A DNA stretch of 64,000 bases, taken from Pratylenchus scribneri. Lineage: Eukaryota; Nematoda; Chromadorea; Rhabditida; Pratylenchidae. The notes beneath the pieces are model-generated. The model made no database searches. It was not told where the DNA came from and was given only the letters and a program-made list of their open reading frames with translations. Of the stretch, positions 23,501 through 37,623 are shown piece after piece. The stretch lies in the NCBI GenBank assembly GCA_030063045.1, contig JAQSEB010000009.1, positions 496,001-560,000 of the forward strand, read 5' to 3'. A program made the translations under genes and the position numbers. How positions within the stretch are numbered: position 1 is the stretch's first letter; every line of letters starts with the position of its first letter.

Positions 23501-26500
23501 TGCGAACCATCGAATCCTTTCAGAAAGACTTCTTTTTTCGGCCATTGCATCTTTGATAGTTTCATCCCACATAACATCATCCATGATCAGTCCATGGGCA
23601 ACTGCAGCATCAATAAAAGTTGGATGGATGATATTTTCATCATTTGGATCAATTCTGAGGTCTTCAAATGAGGTTGGACCTTTCACAGTAAGCAGTAATA
23701 CACGAATTGCCTTTAATAAATAAATTTAAAATAGAAATTTATAATTTAAATGCGCACTTGTAATTCAATTTTTCCTGGTGCTGCTGAGCCTATTCTGACC
23801 AATTTTTGGAGTTTCCGCTTTCGTTCGAACCATGATTTGCAATTTTTTGACCACCAATAGTCTTCGCAGAAAGTGGCATAAGTGTGCTTGAGTCGTTGGT
23901 CGTCTTTGCCTTTTTCCTTGAGCTTTTTATTTATTTTGAAGAATTCTGTCAATTGCGACTTCTGCTCTTTGCCAATTTGCTCATTCTTCAACGCACGTTG
24001 GGCCGCTGCTTCTTCTTCACCATCTTCAAAGACAATGTTGATCTTAATATAGTGTTGAATAATGAGAATTTTATTTGAATTTGGAATGTATTACTTTTCC
24101 TGGTTCGTGCACATAAAGTGTTTGAACATGATGGGATTTCGAGAAGATTTTATGCCCCCATATGCCAAGGCCAGCTTCGCTTGATGTCCGATAAACTCCA
24201 AGGCGTATTTCTTCGAATTCGTCATAGTTGACCACAGCGGGTGAATTGTCTGTTTCTTTTTGAACTTTAACCAATGCGAGATCGCATCCTTTGGTAATAT
24301 ATTTGGTGACATATTTTGCGGTTGCATCTCCTTGAATCCATTCAATGTTTATGCTAAAAATTTTATTGGTTATATGTCATTATGTGAATTCCTCACTGAG
24401 ATTTGTATTTTTTTAGGAGATATGGATTATGAGCAACAATGTGACGGTTATCAATAATTCTTCCAGTGCCGGTTCTTGATGGATATGTGTAAGTCTCTCC
24501 GTATAATTCTGGATTTGCTGCTTTCTCTTCTGCATTTGGAGCGAATGGACGGCGCCGATAAACGGGATAAGTTTCTGCGCTAATAACATCAGACATTGAG
24601 AATGGTCTCGGAAAGCGTTTTGTGCATTTTCCATCTACGACGCAAGCTGGTGAGCATCGGTGGGCCATAAGGTTTACAACAGTATCATGGTAGTCCCTTT
24701 GTCTTTGTGCCTTTTTTCCTCTTAAAAATGTAAAATTTATTATAACTCCTAATGTACAAATATTACTTTGCTAGTTTCGGTGGTAAAGTGGGAATTTCTG
24801 CAGAGATATATTTACGGCACCATTCTTCTGGAGTCAAATTCATAGTAGTCCAATCTTTTTTTGGAACATTGAAATAATTGTTATCCTCGGTTTTGAAAGT
24901 TATGCACATGTGGAGATGAGGCAAACCACTGAAAAAAATGTGAAATGCAATAAAACCAAATGCATTTGTAACCGTTTTTGATGTTCCACTGCAGAGAACC
25001 ACGCTGCAACCGGTCCAAAAATTTGTCTTTCAACGATGTCCTTCATTAATTCTTTGTGTTTATTGATGAAGATCCTTGTAACGATATCAGGTCGATCGGC
25101 CCAAGTTTGTCCTTTTGCGATTAGTTTTTTAAATTCCGGAGCTTCTGAGTTCATTGTAAAAGTGAGCAAAATATGCGGGTTTCCAAATGCACGACAAATA
25201 GCTTGGGCGTCAGAATATGCCTTTTGATAATATCGCCTTGAGCCACGAAAAGTTTCAGGGGCAAAAAAGACTTTTCCGAGTTTAGCGCCAATTCCAAAGC
25301 CAAAGTTCCCTATGGAAAAAAACAAATGAATTGGATTGCACAAGATAAGTACCTGTTCGAATTTTATTTTCCAAAGCCTTGATTAAGATGGCAGGCAAGA
25401 TTGTCACCAAATTTTGTTGTGTTCTCTTAATTGCACTCGCTTCATTGGCTTCGATACGATTGTAGACCGTCAGTATGTACATTTGAGCCAACATGAGACC
25501 CCACCAGAGCCAATGATATGCTTGCCAAGAATTACCGCGAATTTGAAACATGTATCGATAGTACTGCCGCATGGAAACATATTTCATGGCTCCTTCCGTT
25601 TTCTGGAAATTATAACTATATAATTTTGAAAATATTATTGTTTTGGTGCACCTTCCATTTTGCACCTCCTTCTTGACAATCAACCACTTCTCCATCTGCA
25701 TCCTCGGTATCACTAATATCTTCGTGTTGTTCTTCTTGGTTTTGGCCATTTACTTCCTCTGCAGCTTCATCTCCTGGATGATCAATTAGATCGATGGCTT
25801 CTTCTTCGCGTTCTTCATCATCAGAGAATTCTTCGTGAATTATTGAGTCATTGTCTTGATTTGTCGGTTGTTTTTGCTTCTGTTCATCGGATTTTTCTTT
25901 GGATTTTTTCAGTTCAATGCCCAATTCGTAAGTCCGTTGGCCGTATGGGAAAAGGAGCGGAAAAAGTGCAGCATCAATGTTGGGATCAAATGGTGCAAAA
26001 TCGACTGAACGTCCATCTTTTCCTGTTAACATGACTCCACGCTCTTGTGGTGGTGCATTATCGGCTTCTTCATCAAAATGAACCTTTAATATTCATAATG
26101 AACTCGTTTTGAATGCATTTTTCTTACAGTTGCGCACTGCATTAAGCCTTTTTCTGTTGGCAGAAGTAATCGGTGGTCATGGATACCACTTTGAACATTT
26201 GCGCCTTGTTCAATTGCTTTCCTTTTGTTCATCAGAGTCATTCGAAAATTGGGCATATCAATTCCATTTTCATCACAAAATTTTTTCTTCTCAGCATAAA
26301 ATTCGGCGCAACTTTTGTATGCTTTTGCAAGCACATGATATTGGTCCAACATTCGGTGGAGTTCGGCGATGATTTCGGGCTTGAAAATTGTTTATTTATA
26401 ATGATATATTTATTCAGTACTTTTAATTTATCATTTGCATCCAAATCCTCAATTCGTTGACGGATGGCATCATCTGGTGCGATCGTGTAACATTGGCCCC

Positions 26501-28138
26501 ACTTTCTTTTATAATTTTTAGCATTGCCAGAATGTTGCTGGGGGAAATGGAGATCGGAGAGCCTGTATTTTATTGCGCCATTTATTTTTGCCACAGGCAT
26601 GCCATGAGGAACAGTTTCCTAATCGAATAATTCGTTATTCATTTGTAATTAAAAAAATACTTTTTCCATGACCAATGTTCCAAAAGCCATTTCGCTGTTA
26701 TACCGCCATGAATTTTCCAAGAAATTTTTGGTCTTAGCTGCATTTTGACCATTTTTCATTTGCAAAAGCTCATCAGGTTGTTTCTCGATGGTGGCCAAAT
26801 GCTTCGAAAGATCAACCGTCCCTTTGTTGCAGCATTTTACGGAGTCAGATTCATGGGAAAGAAGATGTGCTTCGCAAATTTCATATTTGCAAACAGAGCA
26901 CTAAAAGTGTAAAATGCATTTAAATTAGATACAAATTGTATTACATTTTCCGAAGAATCATAATAATCCGGGAAATGGTCAACTTCTCGATCGGCACAAT
27001 ATAGTCCTTTGTGATGATTGCGGCAATTGTTTGTCACTTCCAAAAATTTATCGTCGTAGTTCTTCGGGTTTTGTTGATCAGTATATATTGTTGGTGCTTT
27101 TGTTGTCCGCACGGATCGGCGAAGCGGAATTTGAGGTACTTTGAATTGTTCATTGTTCAATGCTTCTGCAATTTGCTCAGCGTCTTGTTCTCTTTGCTCT
27201 TCTGCTTCCAAAATTGCTTCTGCATGCTCGTTTGTCTCAGTCGCTAAAATATTTGAAATATAGAATTGGTTATATTTCTGGTAAGAATACATTCATTGCT
27301 CCATATTGAAGATATGGAAGAAGATCGAGAATCGCGGCCATCAGTCGACTTTCGTGGTCTACCGGGTCCCCTCTTTCGAATTGATGGTCTTCCCCGTTTT
27401 TTATGTTTATCGATAGTAACGGTTGGCAAGGAAGGAAATCCAGGTGGTTCGAAGCCAGGTGGAGCAGCCATTGTGACTTAATATAATGCATTTGCAATGA
27501 AAAGGAATTTTGTATACCATCCAATTCCATTGGTTCATCATCAGGAACCGTGTAATCCGAACGCGCAAATTTGCTTGTTGGGAAGAGCTCATCAGGATTC
27601 GGCCGTTTTCGTTGGGCTGAATTATTATAAATTATATTCATAAATATAGAAAATAATTTTACCAATTGAGCCAGTAGAAGAATTGAGATCGATATTCCCG
27701 AGCGCAGATGAGAAGGAAGCATTGAAGTCCGGTGCCGCAAAAACAGGAGTACCTGTTCTAAAAGAAGAAGAGGAACCGACCTGCTCGTCTTGAAGAAGAC
27801 GCACTGACACAGTATTCTCTGCCGCCGAACTCGCTGGCTCATCTTGAATTACATATGCATAAAAAATATTAGAAAAAATTACTGGGATTTTCAGGTGGCA
27901 AATTTGAACTGGCAGCCGAAGATGAATTTTGCAAGGCACCGGTCGCAGTAACAGCCGAAGACTGCTCGCCTTGAAGAAGGCGCTTTGAGCCGGGCACAGG
28001 CGTCGTTGCATCAGCTTAGAACAATAAAATTAAATTTAAAAATAAATCAATAAAATGACCGGCACGCTCAGCATCTTTCTTTTTGGCATATTCGTCGCGC
28101 AATGCTTTCTTCTTTTGTTGAGCCTTGGTCAAACCCAT
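20524..28138 (-). CDS. Helitron Rep-helicase-OTU protein, 24 exons, about 2,191 aa
   Basis: Rolling-circle transposase. Exons in transcript order: 28138-28060, 28014-27883, 27842-27663, 27616-27518, 27476-27291, 27243-26945, 26900-26661, 26618-26421, 26379-26128, 26083-25652, 25602-25353, 25309-24973, 24928-24767, 24720-24397, 24353-24095, 24042-23758, 23710-23335, 23290-22965, 22921-22515, 22463-22172, 22122-21587, 21544-21122, 21076-20692, 20640-20524. They sum to 6,576 nt in one frame with GT-AG introns. Domains: two AT-hooks (KKRGRP, GPGRPRK; about 189-206); N-terminal Cys/His zinc motif (about 300-355); Rep HUH motif in GLPHLHM (about 896-902), rebuilt only by splicing; two-tyrosine motif YVTKYITK (about 1071); Pif1-type helicase with GEGGTGKT, IIIDEVSM, GGDWKQLMPV, TINKAQGQT and YVAFSR; C-terminal OTU cysteine protease with DGNCFF (about 2021) and a late His in GHLHYNGL. 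Start ATG (MGLTKAQQKKK) is the first in frame. No frameshift or premature stop seen, so it may be active. Confidence 0.9.
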
Positions 28139-28278
28139 TTTGATGGAAACTTAATTAAAATTTTTAGCAAACAAATTCGCAAAATAAACTTTCCTTTCTA
28201 AAAATTAGGGGAGTTTTTAAAATTAAGTTTTTAATAATTAATAAATAAAAATGGTGAAATAATAATTCTGGAATATGG

Positions 28279-28364
28279 GGTTGGTTTAAAGTCACTTCGG
28301 ACTGTGAATGCATTTTAATATGGATGGAATGGATGCAGGGCTGGTTTAACGTCACTTCGGACTG
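28279..28364. promoter_or_regulatory. Pair of 26-bp direct repeats upstream of the Helitron gene
   Basis: Copies at 28279-28304 and 28339-28364 share 'tggtttaa.gtcacttcggac' with two mismatches and are spaced 60 bp. They lie 140-225 bp upstream of the Rep start codon, and each contains a small AGTC...GACT foldback (imperfect in copy 2, cGTC). They are candidate promoter or autoregulatory sites; function is inferred from position only. Confidence 0.5.
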
Positions 28365-28368
28365 GGGA

Positions 28369-29727
28369 ATGAAAATATTGGATTGGAAAATTTGAAATAA
28401 TTTTTGAAATTTTATATCATTTTTATTTATTATGCTATGAATATAATATAAAGTATTTTAGATGCAGAATTTAATGGAGAATTTAATAAAAATATTTTAA
28501 AATTAAAAATTTTAAGTTAACCCCCTTAAAAATGGAATTTTTGAAAAATTTTCAAAAAATTAAATTTTTCAAAAAATTTCATAGGGGTTAGCTTTAAAAA
28601 TTTTGAAATCATTTTTATTAAATTCTCCATAAAATTCTGCATCTAATAATGGAAAAAAAATCAAAGCTGTACCAATATTTACCTGAGATATGGCCAAAAA
28701 TCCATTTGGCCAATGTCAGACCAAAGGGGGGACCCTTTGCTAATTTCTTGAAAATTTTTTTTTCAAAATTTTTATTTTCTCTATTGATATATATATCATT
28801 CGATTCAGAATGATCGATTTAGTCTATGAAATTTCAATTTCAGCCCAAAATAATCCATTTAAACCATAGTTATGGCCCTTTAAACTTTTCGGTTTAAGAA
28901 ATTTCAAACCGGTTTAATCATAGTTTAAACCCATCTGTTTGAGCTGAAATTAAAATTTTATAGACTAAATCGACTATTGCGAATCGAATGAGCCTATTTT
29001 CAAACCATTTGCATCACATTTATCCATAATCCCCCTTTGGCCAAACCGCGGATTTCGCGCACCCATAACTCCGCGGAGCAAACCGTTTTTGAAAAAATTC
29101 AAAAAACGTACAAATCTACGATCCAAGCCCTATCCAATGATACCAATATCTCATTCCAATAATCATTTTTAAGCCAGATATGCTGTGGAAAAGTTATAGG
29201 GAAAACCGCGGTTTCACGTTTGTCTCGGATTTTGAACCCCTTAAACCCAACCGATTTGGGCGATCTTGGTGTCAATCGATAGCTATTTTAGTAAATGTTT
29301 GCCCATCTTCCCAGAACAAAATGCCAGCTCAACGTTTTCGGGCACTTTTGGGGATTCGCATCCATTCTAGTCGGATTTTTCAAAACCGGTTTGGGCCATA
29401 CCGCGGAGCAGGAATCGAAATTCAAAAAAAGCTTTGGACAGGATGTTGTCCCATCAAATTCTGCATACCATAATGCAAAAAACCCGATCTCAAAAGCTCC
29501 ACTCGATCCGGAAAAACCGCGAGGTCATGACAAAAGTCCATTTTTGGGGGGAGCGGAACAAACTCCGCGGATTATCTCCGCGCGGGGTGGACCAAAAAAC
29601 TTTTTCATAATTTTCCTATGTAGCGGACCAGGTCGCCCACGGTACTAAAAAAAATTCACGACCTACGGAGCATTTTGAAGGCAGATCTTTGATTTTGAGT
29701 GTTTATCTACCGACCTTATTTTCTAGT
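28369..29727. repeat. Right end of unit 7 shared with type A units
   Basis: Starting at 'atgaaaatattgg' this segment runs in step with 10688-12046 of unit 3 for exactly 1,359 bp. On the minus strand it is the 5' end of the Helitron. It contains both long palindromes. Confidence 0.85.
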
Positions 29728-29734
29728 AATAATA

Positions 29735-32700
29735 ACTAGCCCCTGCGGGGCTCTCTTGCCTTGAGATATGTGGATCTATGTTTGGGATACTTCGTTTTTG
29801 GAATCCCTGCGGGATTTCACTGTCTCTAGGCCGATTTTCGCTTAATCCGGCTTAATCCATCTTTATCCGGCTTAATCCCCTTTATCCGGTTTAATCCCGC
29901 CCACTCGCAGGCCTTATGTTTCCATCTTCGCCCCTTCGGGGCTCAGGGGGTGGCCTTCGGCCCCTTTCCTCGTCTTAATCCCATCATTTTGACCCCTAAT
30001 CCCTCTTAATCCTCTTTAATCCTCTTATATCCGGTTTAATCCTGCGTACACTCCTGGTCCTCCTTTTTCCATCTTCGCCCCTTCGGGGCTCAGGGGGTGG
30101 CCTCCGGCCCCTTTCCCTTCTTAATCCTATCATTTAGAACCTTAATCTCTCTTTATCCACCTTAATCCCCCTTTATCCAGTTATATCCCGAACATTTTAC
30201 GGCCTTCGGCCGGGCCCCCGTGCCTTTGTCACGCTTCCACTTCAACTCCAATCCACTTCCAGAATCCATTTCTATTCAAATTGGCATATAATCATAACAT
30301 TTTAGATGAATTTCTTCCTACTTTATGAGACGATGAAAATTGATGAAAATATTGGATTGGAAAATTTGAAATAATTTTTGAAATTTTATATCATTTTTAT
30401 TTATTATGCTATGAATATAATATAAAGTATTTTAGATGCAGAATTTAATGGAGAATTTAATAAAAATATTTTAAAATTAAAAATTTTAAGTTAACCCCCT
30501 TAAAAATGGAATTTTTGAAAAATTTTCAAAAAATTAAATTTTTCAAAAAATTTCATAGGGGTTAGCTTTAAAAATTTTGAAATCATTTTTATTAAATTCT
30601 CCATAAAATTCTGCATCTAATAATGGAAAAAAAATCAAAGCTGTACCAATATTTACCTGAGATATGGCCAAAAATCCATTTGGCCAATGTCAGACCAAAG
30701 GGGGGACCCTTTGCTAATTTCTTGAAAATTTTTTTTTCAAAATTTTTATTTTCTCTATTGATATATATATCATTCGATTCAGAATGATCGATTTAGTCTA
30801 TGAAATTTCAATTTCAGCCCAAAATAATCCATTTAAACCATAGTTATGGCCCTTTAAACTTTTCGGTTTAAGAAATTTCAAACCGGTTTAATCATAGTTT
30901 AAACCCATCTGTTTGAGCTGAAATTAAAATTTTATAGACTAAATCGACTATTGCGAATCGAATGAGCCTATTTTCAAACCATTTGCATCACATTTATCCA
31001 TAATCCCCCTTTGGCCAAACCGCGGATTTCGCGCACCCATAACTCCGCGGAGCAAACCGTTTTTGAAAAAATTCAAAAAACGTACAAATCTACGATCCAA
31101 GCCCTATCCAATGATACCAATATCTCATTCCAATAATCATTTTTAAGCCAGATATGCTGTGGAAAAGTTATAGGGAAAACCGCGGTTTCACGTTTGTCTC
31201 GGATTTTGAACCCCTTAAACCCAACCGATTTGGGCGATCTTGGTGTCAATCGATAGCTATTTTAGTAAATGTTTGCCCATCTTCCCAGAACAAAATGCCA
31301 GCTCAACGTTTTCGGGCACTTTTGGGGATTCGCATCCATTCTAGTCGGATTTTTCAAAACCGGTTTGGGCCATACCGCGGAGCAGGAATCGAAATTCAAA
31401 AAAAGCTTTGGACAGGATGTTGTCCCATCAAATTCTGCATACCATAATGCAAAAAACCCGATCTCAAAAGCTCCACTCGATCCGGAAAAACCGCGAGGTC
31501 ATGACAAAAGTCCATTTTTGGGGGGAGCGGAACAAACTCCGCGGATTATCTCCGCGCGGGGTGGACCAAAAAACTTTTTCATAATTTTCCTATGTAGCGG
31601 ACCAGGTCGCCCACGGTACTAAAAAAAATTCACGACCTACGGAGCATTTTGAAGGCAGATCTTTGATTTTGAGTGTTTATCTACCGACCTTATTTTCTAG
31701 TAATAATAACTAGCCCCTGCGGGGCTCTCTTGCCTTGAGATATGTGGATCTATGTTTGGGATACTTCGTTTTTGGAATCCCTGCGGGATTTCACTGTCTC
31801 TAGGCCGATTTTCGCTTAATCCGGCTTAATCCATCTTTATCCGGCTTAATCCCCTTTATCCGGTTTAATCCCGCCCACTCGCAGGCCTTATGTTTCCATC
31901 TTCGCCCCTTCGGGGCTCAGGGGGTGGCCTTCGGCCCCTTTCCTCGTCTTAATCCCATCATTTTGACCCCTAATCCCTCTTAATCCTCTTTAATCCTCTT
32001 ATATCCGGTTTAATCCTGCGTACACTCCTGGTCCTCCTTTTTCCATCTTCGCCCCTTCGGGGCTCAGGGGGTGGCCTCCGGCCCCTTTCCCTTCTTAATC
32101 CTATCATTTAGAACCTTAATCTCTCTTTATCCACCTTAATCCCCCTTTATCCAGTTATATCCCGAACATTTTACGGCCTTCGGCCGGGCCCCCGTGCCTT
32201 TGTCACGCTTCCACTTCAACTCCAATCCACTTCCAGAATCCATTTCTATTCAAATTGGCATATAATCATAACATTTTAGATGAATTTCTTCCTACTTTAT
32301 GAGACGATGAAAATTGATGAAAATATTGGATTGGAAAATTTGAAATAATTTTTGAAATTTTATATCATTTTTATTTATTATGCTATGAATATAATATAAA
32401 GTATTTTAGATGCAGAATTTAATGGAGAATTTAATAAAAATATTTTAAAATTAAAAATTTTAAGTTAACCCCCTTAAAAATGGAATTTTTGAAAAATTTT
32501 CAAAAAATTAAATTTTTCAAAAAATTTCATAGGGGTTAGCTTTAAAAATTTTGAAATCATTTTTATTAAATTCTCCATAAAATTCTGCATCTAATAATGG
32601 AAAAAAAATCAAAGCTGTACCAATATTTACCTGAGATATGGCCAAAAATCCATTTGGCCAATGTCAGACCAAAGGGGGGACCCTTTGCTAATTTCTTGAA

Positions 32701-35700
32701 AATTTTTTTTTCAAAATTTTTATTTTCTCTATTGATATATATATCATTCGATTCAGAATGATCGATTTAGTCTATGAAATTTCAATTTCAGCCCAAAATA
32801 ATCCATTTAAACCATAGTTATGGCCCTTTAAACTTTTCGGTTTAAGAAATTTCAAACCGGTTTAATCATAGTTTAAACCCATCTGTTTGAGCTGAAATTA
32901 AAATTTTATAGACTAAATCGACTATTGCGAATCGAATGAGCCTATTTTCAAACCATTTGCATCACATTTATCCATAATCCCCCTTTGGCCAAACCGCGGA
33001 TTTCGCGCACCCATAACTCCGCGGAGCAAACCGTTTTTGAAAAAATTCAAAAAACGTACAAATCTACGATCCAAGCCCTATCCAATGATACCAATATCTC
33101 ATTCCAATAATCATTTTTAAGCCAGATATGCTGTGGAAAAGTTATAGGGAAAACCGCGGTTTCACGTTTGTCTCGGATTTTGAACCCCTTAAACCCAACC
33201 GATTTGGGCGATCTTGGTGTCAATCGATAGCTATTTTAGTAAATGTTTGCCCATCTTCCCAGAACAAAATGCCAGCTCAACGTTTTCGGGCACTTTTGGG
33301 GATTCGCATCCATTCTAGTCGGATTTTTCAAAACCGGTTTGGGCCATACCGCGGAGCAGGAATCGAAATTCAAAAAAAGCTTTGGACAGGATGTTGTCCC
33401 ATCAAATTCTGCATACCATAATGCAAAAAACCCGATCTCAAAAGCTCCACTCGATCCGGAAAAACCGCGAGGTCATGACAAAAGTCCATTTTTGGGGGGA
33501 GCGGAACAAACTCCGCGGATTATCTCCGCGCGGGGTGGACCAAAAAACTTTTTCATAATTTTCCTATGTAGCGGACCAGGTCGCCCACGGTACTAAAAAA
33601 AATTCACGACCTACGGAGCATTTTGAAGGCAGATCTTTGATTTTGAGTGTTTATCTACCGACCTTATTTTCTAGTAATAATAACTAGCCCCTGCGGGGCT
33701 CTCTTGCCTTGAGATATGTGGATCTATGTTTGGGATACTTCGTTTTTGGAATCCCTGCGGGATTTCACTGTCTCTAGGCCGATTTTCGCTTAATCCGGCT
33801 TAATCCATCTTTATCCGGCTTAATCCCCTTTATCCGGTTTAATCCCGCCCACTCGCAGGCCTTATGTTTCCATCTTCGCCCCTTCGGGGCTCAGGGGGTG
33901 GCCTTCGGCCCCTTTCCTCGTCTTAATCCCATCATTTTGACCCCTAATCCCTCTTAATCCTCTTTAATCCTCTTATATCCGGTTTAATCCTGCGTACACT
34001 CCTGGTCCTCCTTTTTCCATCTTCGCCCCTTCGGGGCTCAGGGGGTGGCCTCCGGCCCCTTTCCCTTCTTAATCCTATCATTTAGAACCTTAATCTCTCT
34101 TTATCCACCTTAATCCCCCTTTATCCAGTTATATCCCGAACATTTTACGGCCTTCGGCCGGGCCCCCGTGCCTTTGTCACGCTTCCACTTCAACTCCAAT
34201 CCACTTCCAGAATCCATTTCTATTCAAATTGGCATATAATCATAACATTTTAGATGAATTTCTTCCTACTTTATGAGACGATGAAAATTGATGAAAATAT
34301 TGGATTGGAAAATTTGAAATAATTTTTGAAATTTTATATCATTTTTATTTATTATGCTATGAATATAATATAAAGTATTTTAGATGCAGAATTTAATGGA
34401 GAATTTAATAAAAATATTTTAAAATTAAAAATTTTAAGTTAACCCCCTTAAAAATGGAATTTTTGAAAAATTTTCAAAAAATTAAATTTTTCAAAAAATT
34501 TCATAGGGGTTAGCTTTAAAAATTTTGAAATCATTTTTATTAAATTCTCCATAAAATTCTGCATCTAATAATGGAAAAAAAATCAAAGCTGTACCAATAT
34601 TTACCTGAGATATGGCCAAAAATCCATTTGGCCAATGTCAGACCAAAGGGGGGACCCTTTGCTAATTTCTTGAAAATTTTTTTTTCAAAATTTTTATTTT
34701 CTCTATTGATATATATATCATTCGATTCAGAATGATCGATTTAGTCTATGAAATTTCAATTTCAGCCCAAAATAATCCATTTAAACCATAGTTATGGCCC
34801 TTTAAACTTTTCGGTTTAAGAAATTTCAAACCGGTTTAATCATAGTTTAAACCCATCTGTTTGAGCTGAAATTAAAATTTTATAGACTAAATCGACTATT
34901 GCGAATCGAATGAGCCTATTTTCAAACCATTTGCATCACATTTATCCATAATCCCCCTTTGGCCAAACCGCGGATTTCGCGCACCCATAACTCCGCGGAG
35001 CAAACCGTTTTTGAAAAAATTCAAAAAACGTACAAATCTACGATCCAAGCCCTATCCAATGATACCAATATCTCATTCCAATAATCATTTTTAAGCCAGA
35101 TATGCTGTGGAAAAGTTATAGGGAAAACCGCGGTTTCACGTTTGTCTCGGATTTTGAACCCCTTAAACCCAACCGATTTGGGCGATCTTGGTGTCAATCG
35201 ATAGCTATTTTAGTAAATGTTTGCCCATCTTCCCAGAACAAAATGCCAGCTCAACGTTTTCGGGCACTTTTGGGGATTCGCATCCATTCTAGTCGGATTT
35301 TTCAAAACCGGTTTGGGCCATACCGCGGAGCAGGAATCGAAATTCAAAAAAAGCTTTGGACAGGATGTTGTCCCATCAAATTCTGCATACCATAATGCAA
35401 AAAACCCGATCTCAAAAGCTCCACTCGATCCGGAAAAACCGCGAGGTCATGACAAAAGTCCATTTTTGGGGGGAGCGGAACAAACTCCGCGGATTATCTC
35501 CGCGCGGGGTGGACCAAAAAACTTTTTCATAATTTTCCTATGTAGCGGACCAGGTCGCCCACGGTACTAAAAAAAATTCACGACCTACGGAGCATTTTGA
35601 AGGCAGATCTTTGATTTTGAGTGTTTATCTACCGACCTTATTTTCTAGTAATAATAACTAGCCCCTGCGGGGCTCTCTTGCCTTGAGATATGTGGATCTA

Positions 35701-37623
35701 TGTTTGGGATACTTCGTTTTTGGAATCCCTGCGGGATTTCACTGTCTCTAGGCCGATTTTCGCTTAATCCGGCTTAATCCATCTTTATCCGGCTTAATCC
35801 CCTTTATCCGGTTTAATCCCGCCCACTCGCAGGCCTTATGTTTCCATCTTCGCCCCTTCGGGGCTCAGGGGGTGGCCTTCGGCCCCTTTCCTCGTCTTAA
35901 TCCCATCATTTTGACCCCTAATCCCTCTTAATCCTCTTTAATCCTCTTATATCCGGTTTAATCCTGCGTACACTCCTGGTCCTCCTTTTTCCATCTTCGC
36001 CCCTTCGGGGCTCAGGGGGTGGCCTCCGGCCCCTTTCCCTTCTTAATCCTATCATTTAGAACCTTAATCTCTCTTTATCCACCTTAATCCCCCTTTATCC
36101 AGTTATATCCCGAACATTTTACGGCCTTCGGCCGGGCCCCCGTGCCTTTGTCACGCTTCCACTTCAACTCCAATCCACTTCCAGAATCCATTTCTATTCA
36201 AATTGGCATATAATCATAACATTTTAGATGAATTTCTTCCTACTTTATGAGACGATGAAAATTGATGAAAATATTGGATTGGAAAATTTGAAATAATTTT
36301 TGAAATTTTATATCATTTTTATTTATTATGCTATGAATATAATATAAAGTATTTTAGATGCAGAATTTAATGGAGAATTTAATAAAAATATTTTAAAATT
36401 AAAAATTTTAAGTTAACCCCCTTAAAAATGGAATTTTTGAAAAATTTTCAAAAAATTAAATTTTTCAAAAAATTTCATAGGGGTTAGCTTTAAAAATTTT
36501 GAAATCATTTTTATTAAATTCTCCATAAAATTCTGCATCTAATAATGGAAAAAAAATCAAAGCTGTACCAATATTTACCTGAGATATGGCCAAAAATCCA
36601 TTTGGCCAATGTCAGACCAAAGGGGGGACCCTTTGCTAATTTCTTGAAAATTTTTTTTTCAAAATTTTTATTTTCTCTATTGATATATATATCATTCGAT
36701 TCAGAATGATCGATTTAGTCTATGAAATTTCAATTTCAGCCCAAAATAATCCATTTAAACCATAGTTATGGCCCTTTAAACTTTTCGGTTTAAGAAATTT
36801 CAAACCGGTTTAATCATAGTTTAAACCCATCTGTTTGAGCTGAAATTAAAATTTTATAGACTAAATCGACTATTGCGAATCGAATGAGCCTATTTTCAAA
36901 CCATTTGCATCACATTTATCCATAATCCCCCTTTGGCCAAACCGCGGATTTCGCGCACCCATAACTCCGCGGAGCAAACCGTTTTTGAAAAAATTCAAAA
37001 AACGTACAAATCTACGATCCAAGCCCTATCCAATGATACCAATATCTCATTCCAATAATCATTTTTAAGCCAGATATGCTGTGGAAAAGTTATAGGGAAA
37101 ACCGCGGTTTCACGTTTGTCTCGGATTTTGAACCCCTTAAACCCAACCGATTTGGGCGATCTTGGTGTCAATCGATAGCTATTTTAGTAAATGTTTGCCC
37201 ATCTTCCCAGAACAAAATGCCAGCTCAACGTTTTCGGGCACTTTTGGGGATTCGCATCCATTCTAGTCGGATTTTTCAAAACCGGTTTGGGCCATACCGC
37301 GGAGCAGGAATCGAAATTCAAAAAAAGCTTTGGACAGGATGTTGTCCCATCAAATTCTGCATACCATAATGCAAAAAACCCGATCTCAAAAGCTCCACTC
37401 GATCCGGAAAAACCGCGAGGTCATGACAAAAGTCCATTTTTGGGGGGAGCGGAACAAACTCCGCGGATTATCTCCGCGCGGGGTGGACCAAAAAACTTTT
37501 TCATAATTTTCCTATGTAGCGGACCAGGTCGCCCACGGTACTAAAAAAAATTCACGACCTACGGAGCATTTTGAAGGCAGATCTTTGATTTTGAGTGTTT
37601 ATCTACCGACCTTATTTTCTAGT
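29735..37623 (-). mobile_element. Array units 8-11, four type A copies
   Basis: Units at 29735-31701, 31709-33675, 33683-35649 and 35657-37623. All four carry the T allele 'gcctttgtcac' (C in units 3, 4, 6, 13, 17, 20 and 23). I see no other difference among them by eye, which points to very recent amplification from one template. Confidence 0.85.

Larger units (their letters stand above)
19946..29727 (-). mobile_element. Array unit 7, 9,782 bp, putatively autonomous Helitron
   Basis: Starts ACTAG with hairpin 1 in the form AGCGCC-TGC-GGCGCT (all other units have AGCCCC/GGGGCT), then hairpin 2 AATCCC-TGC-GGGATT. It contains the full Rep-helicase-OTU gene on the minus strand and ends with 1,359 bp (28369-29727) matching the type A right end, including both long palindromes. 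The end structure and a full enzyme in one unit mark it as the likely source of mobilising protein for the rest of the array. Confidence 0.85.
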
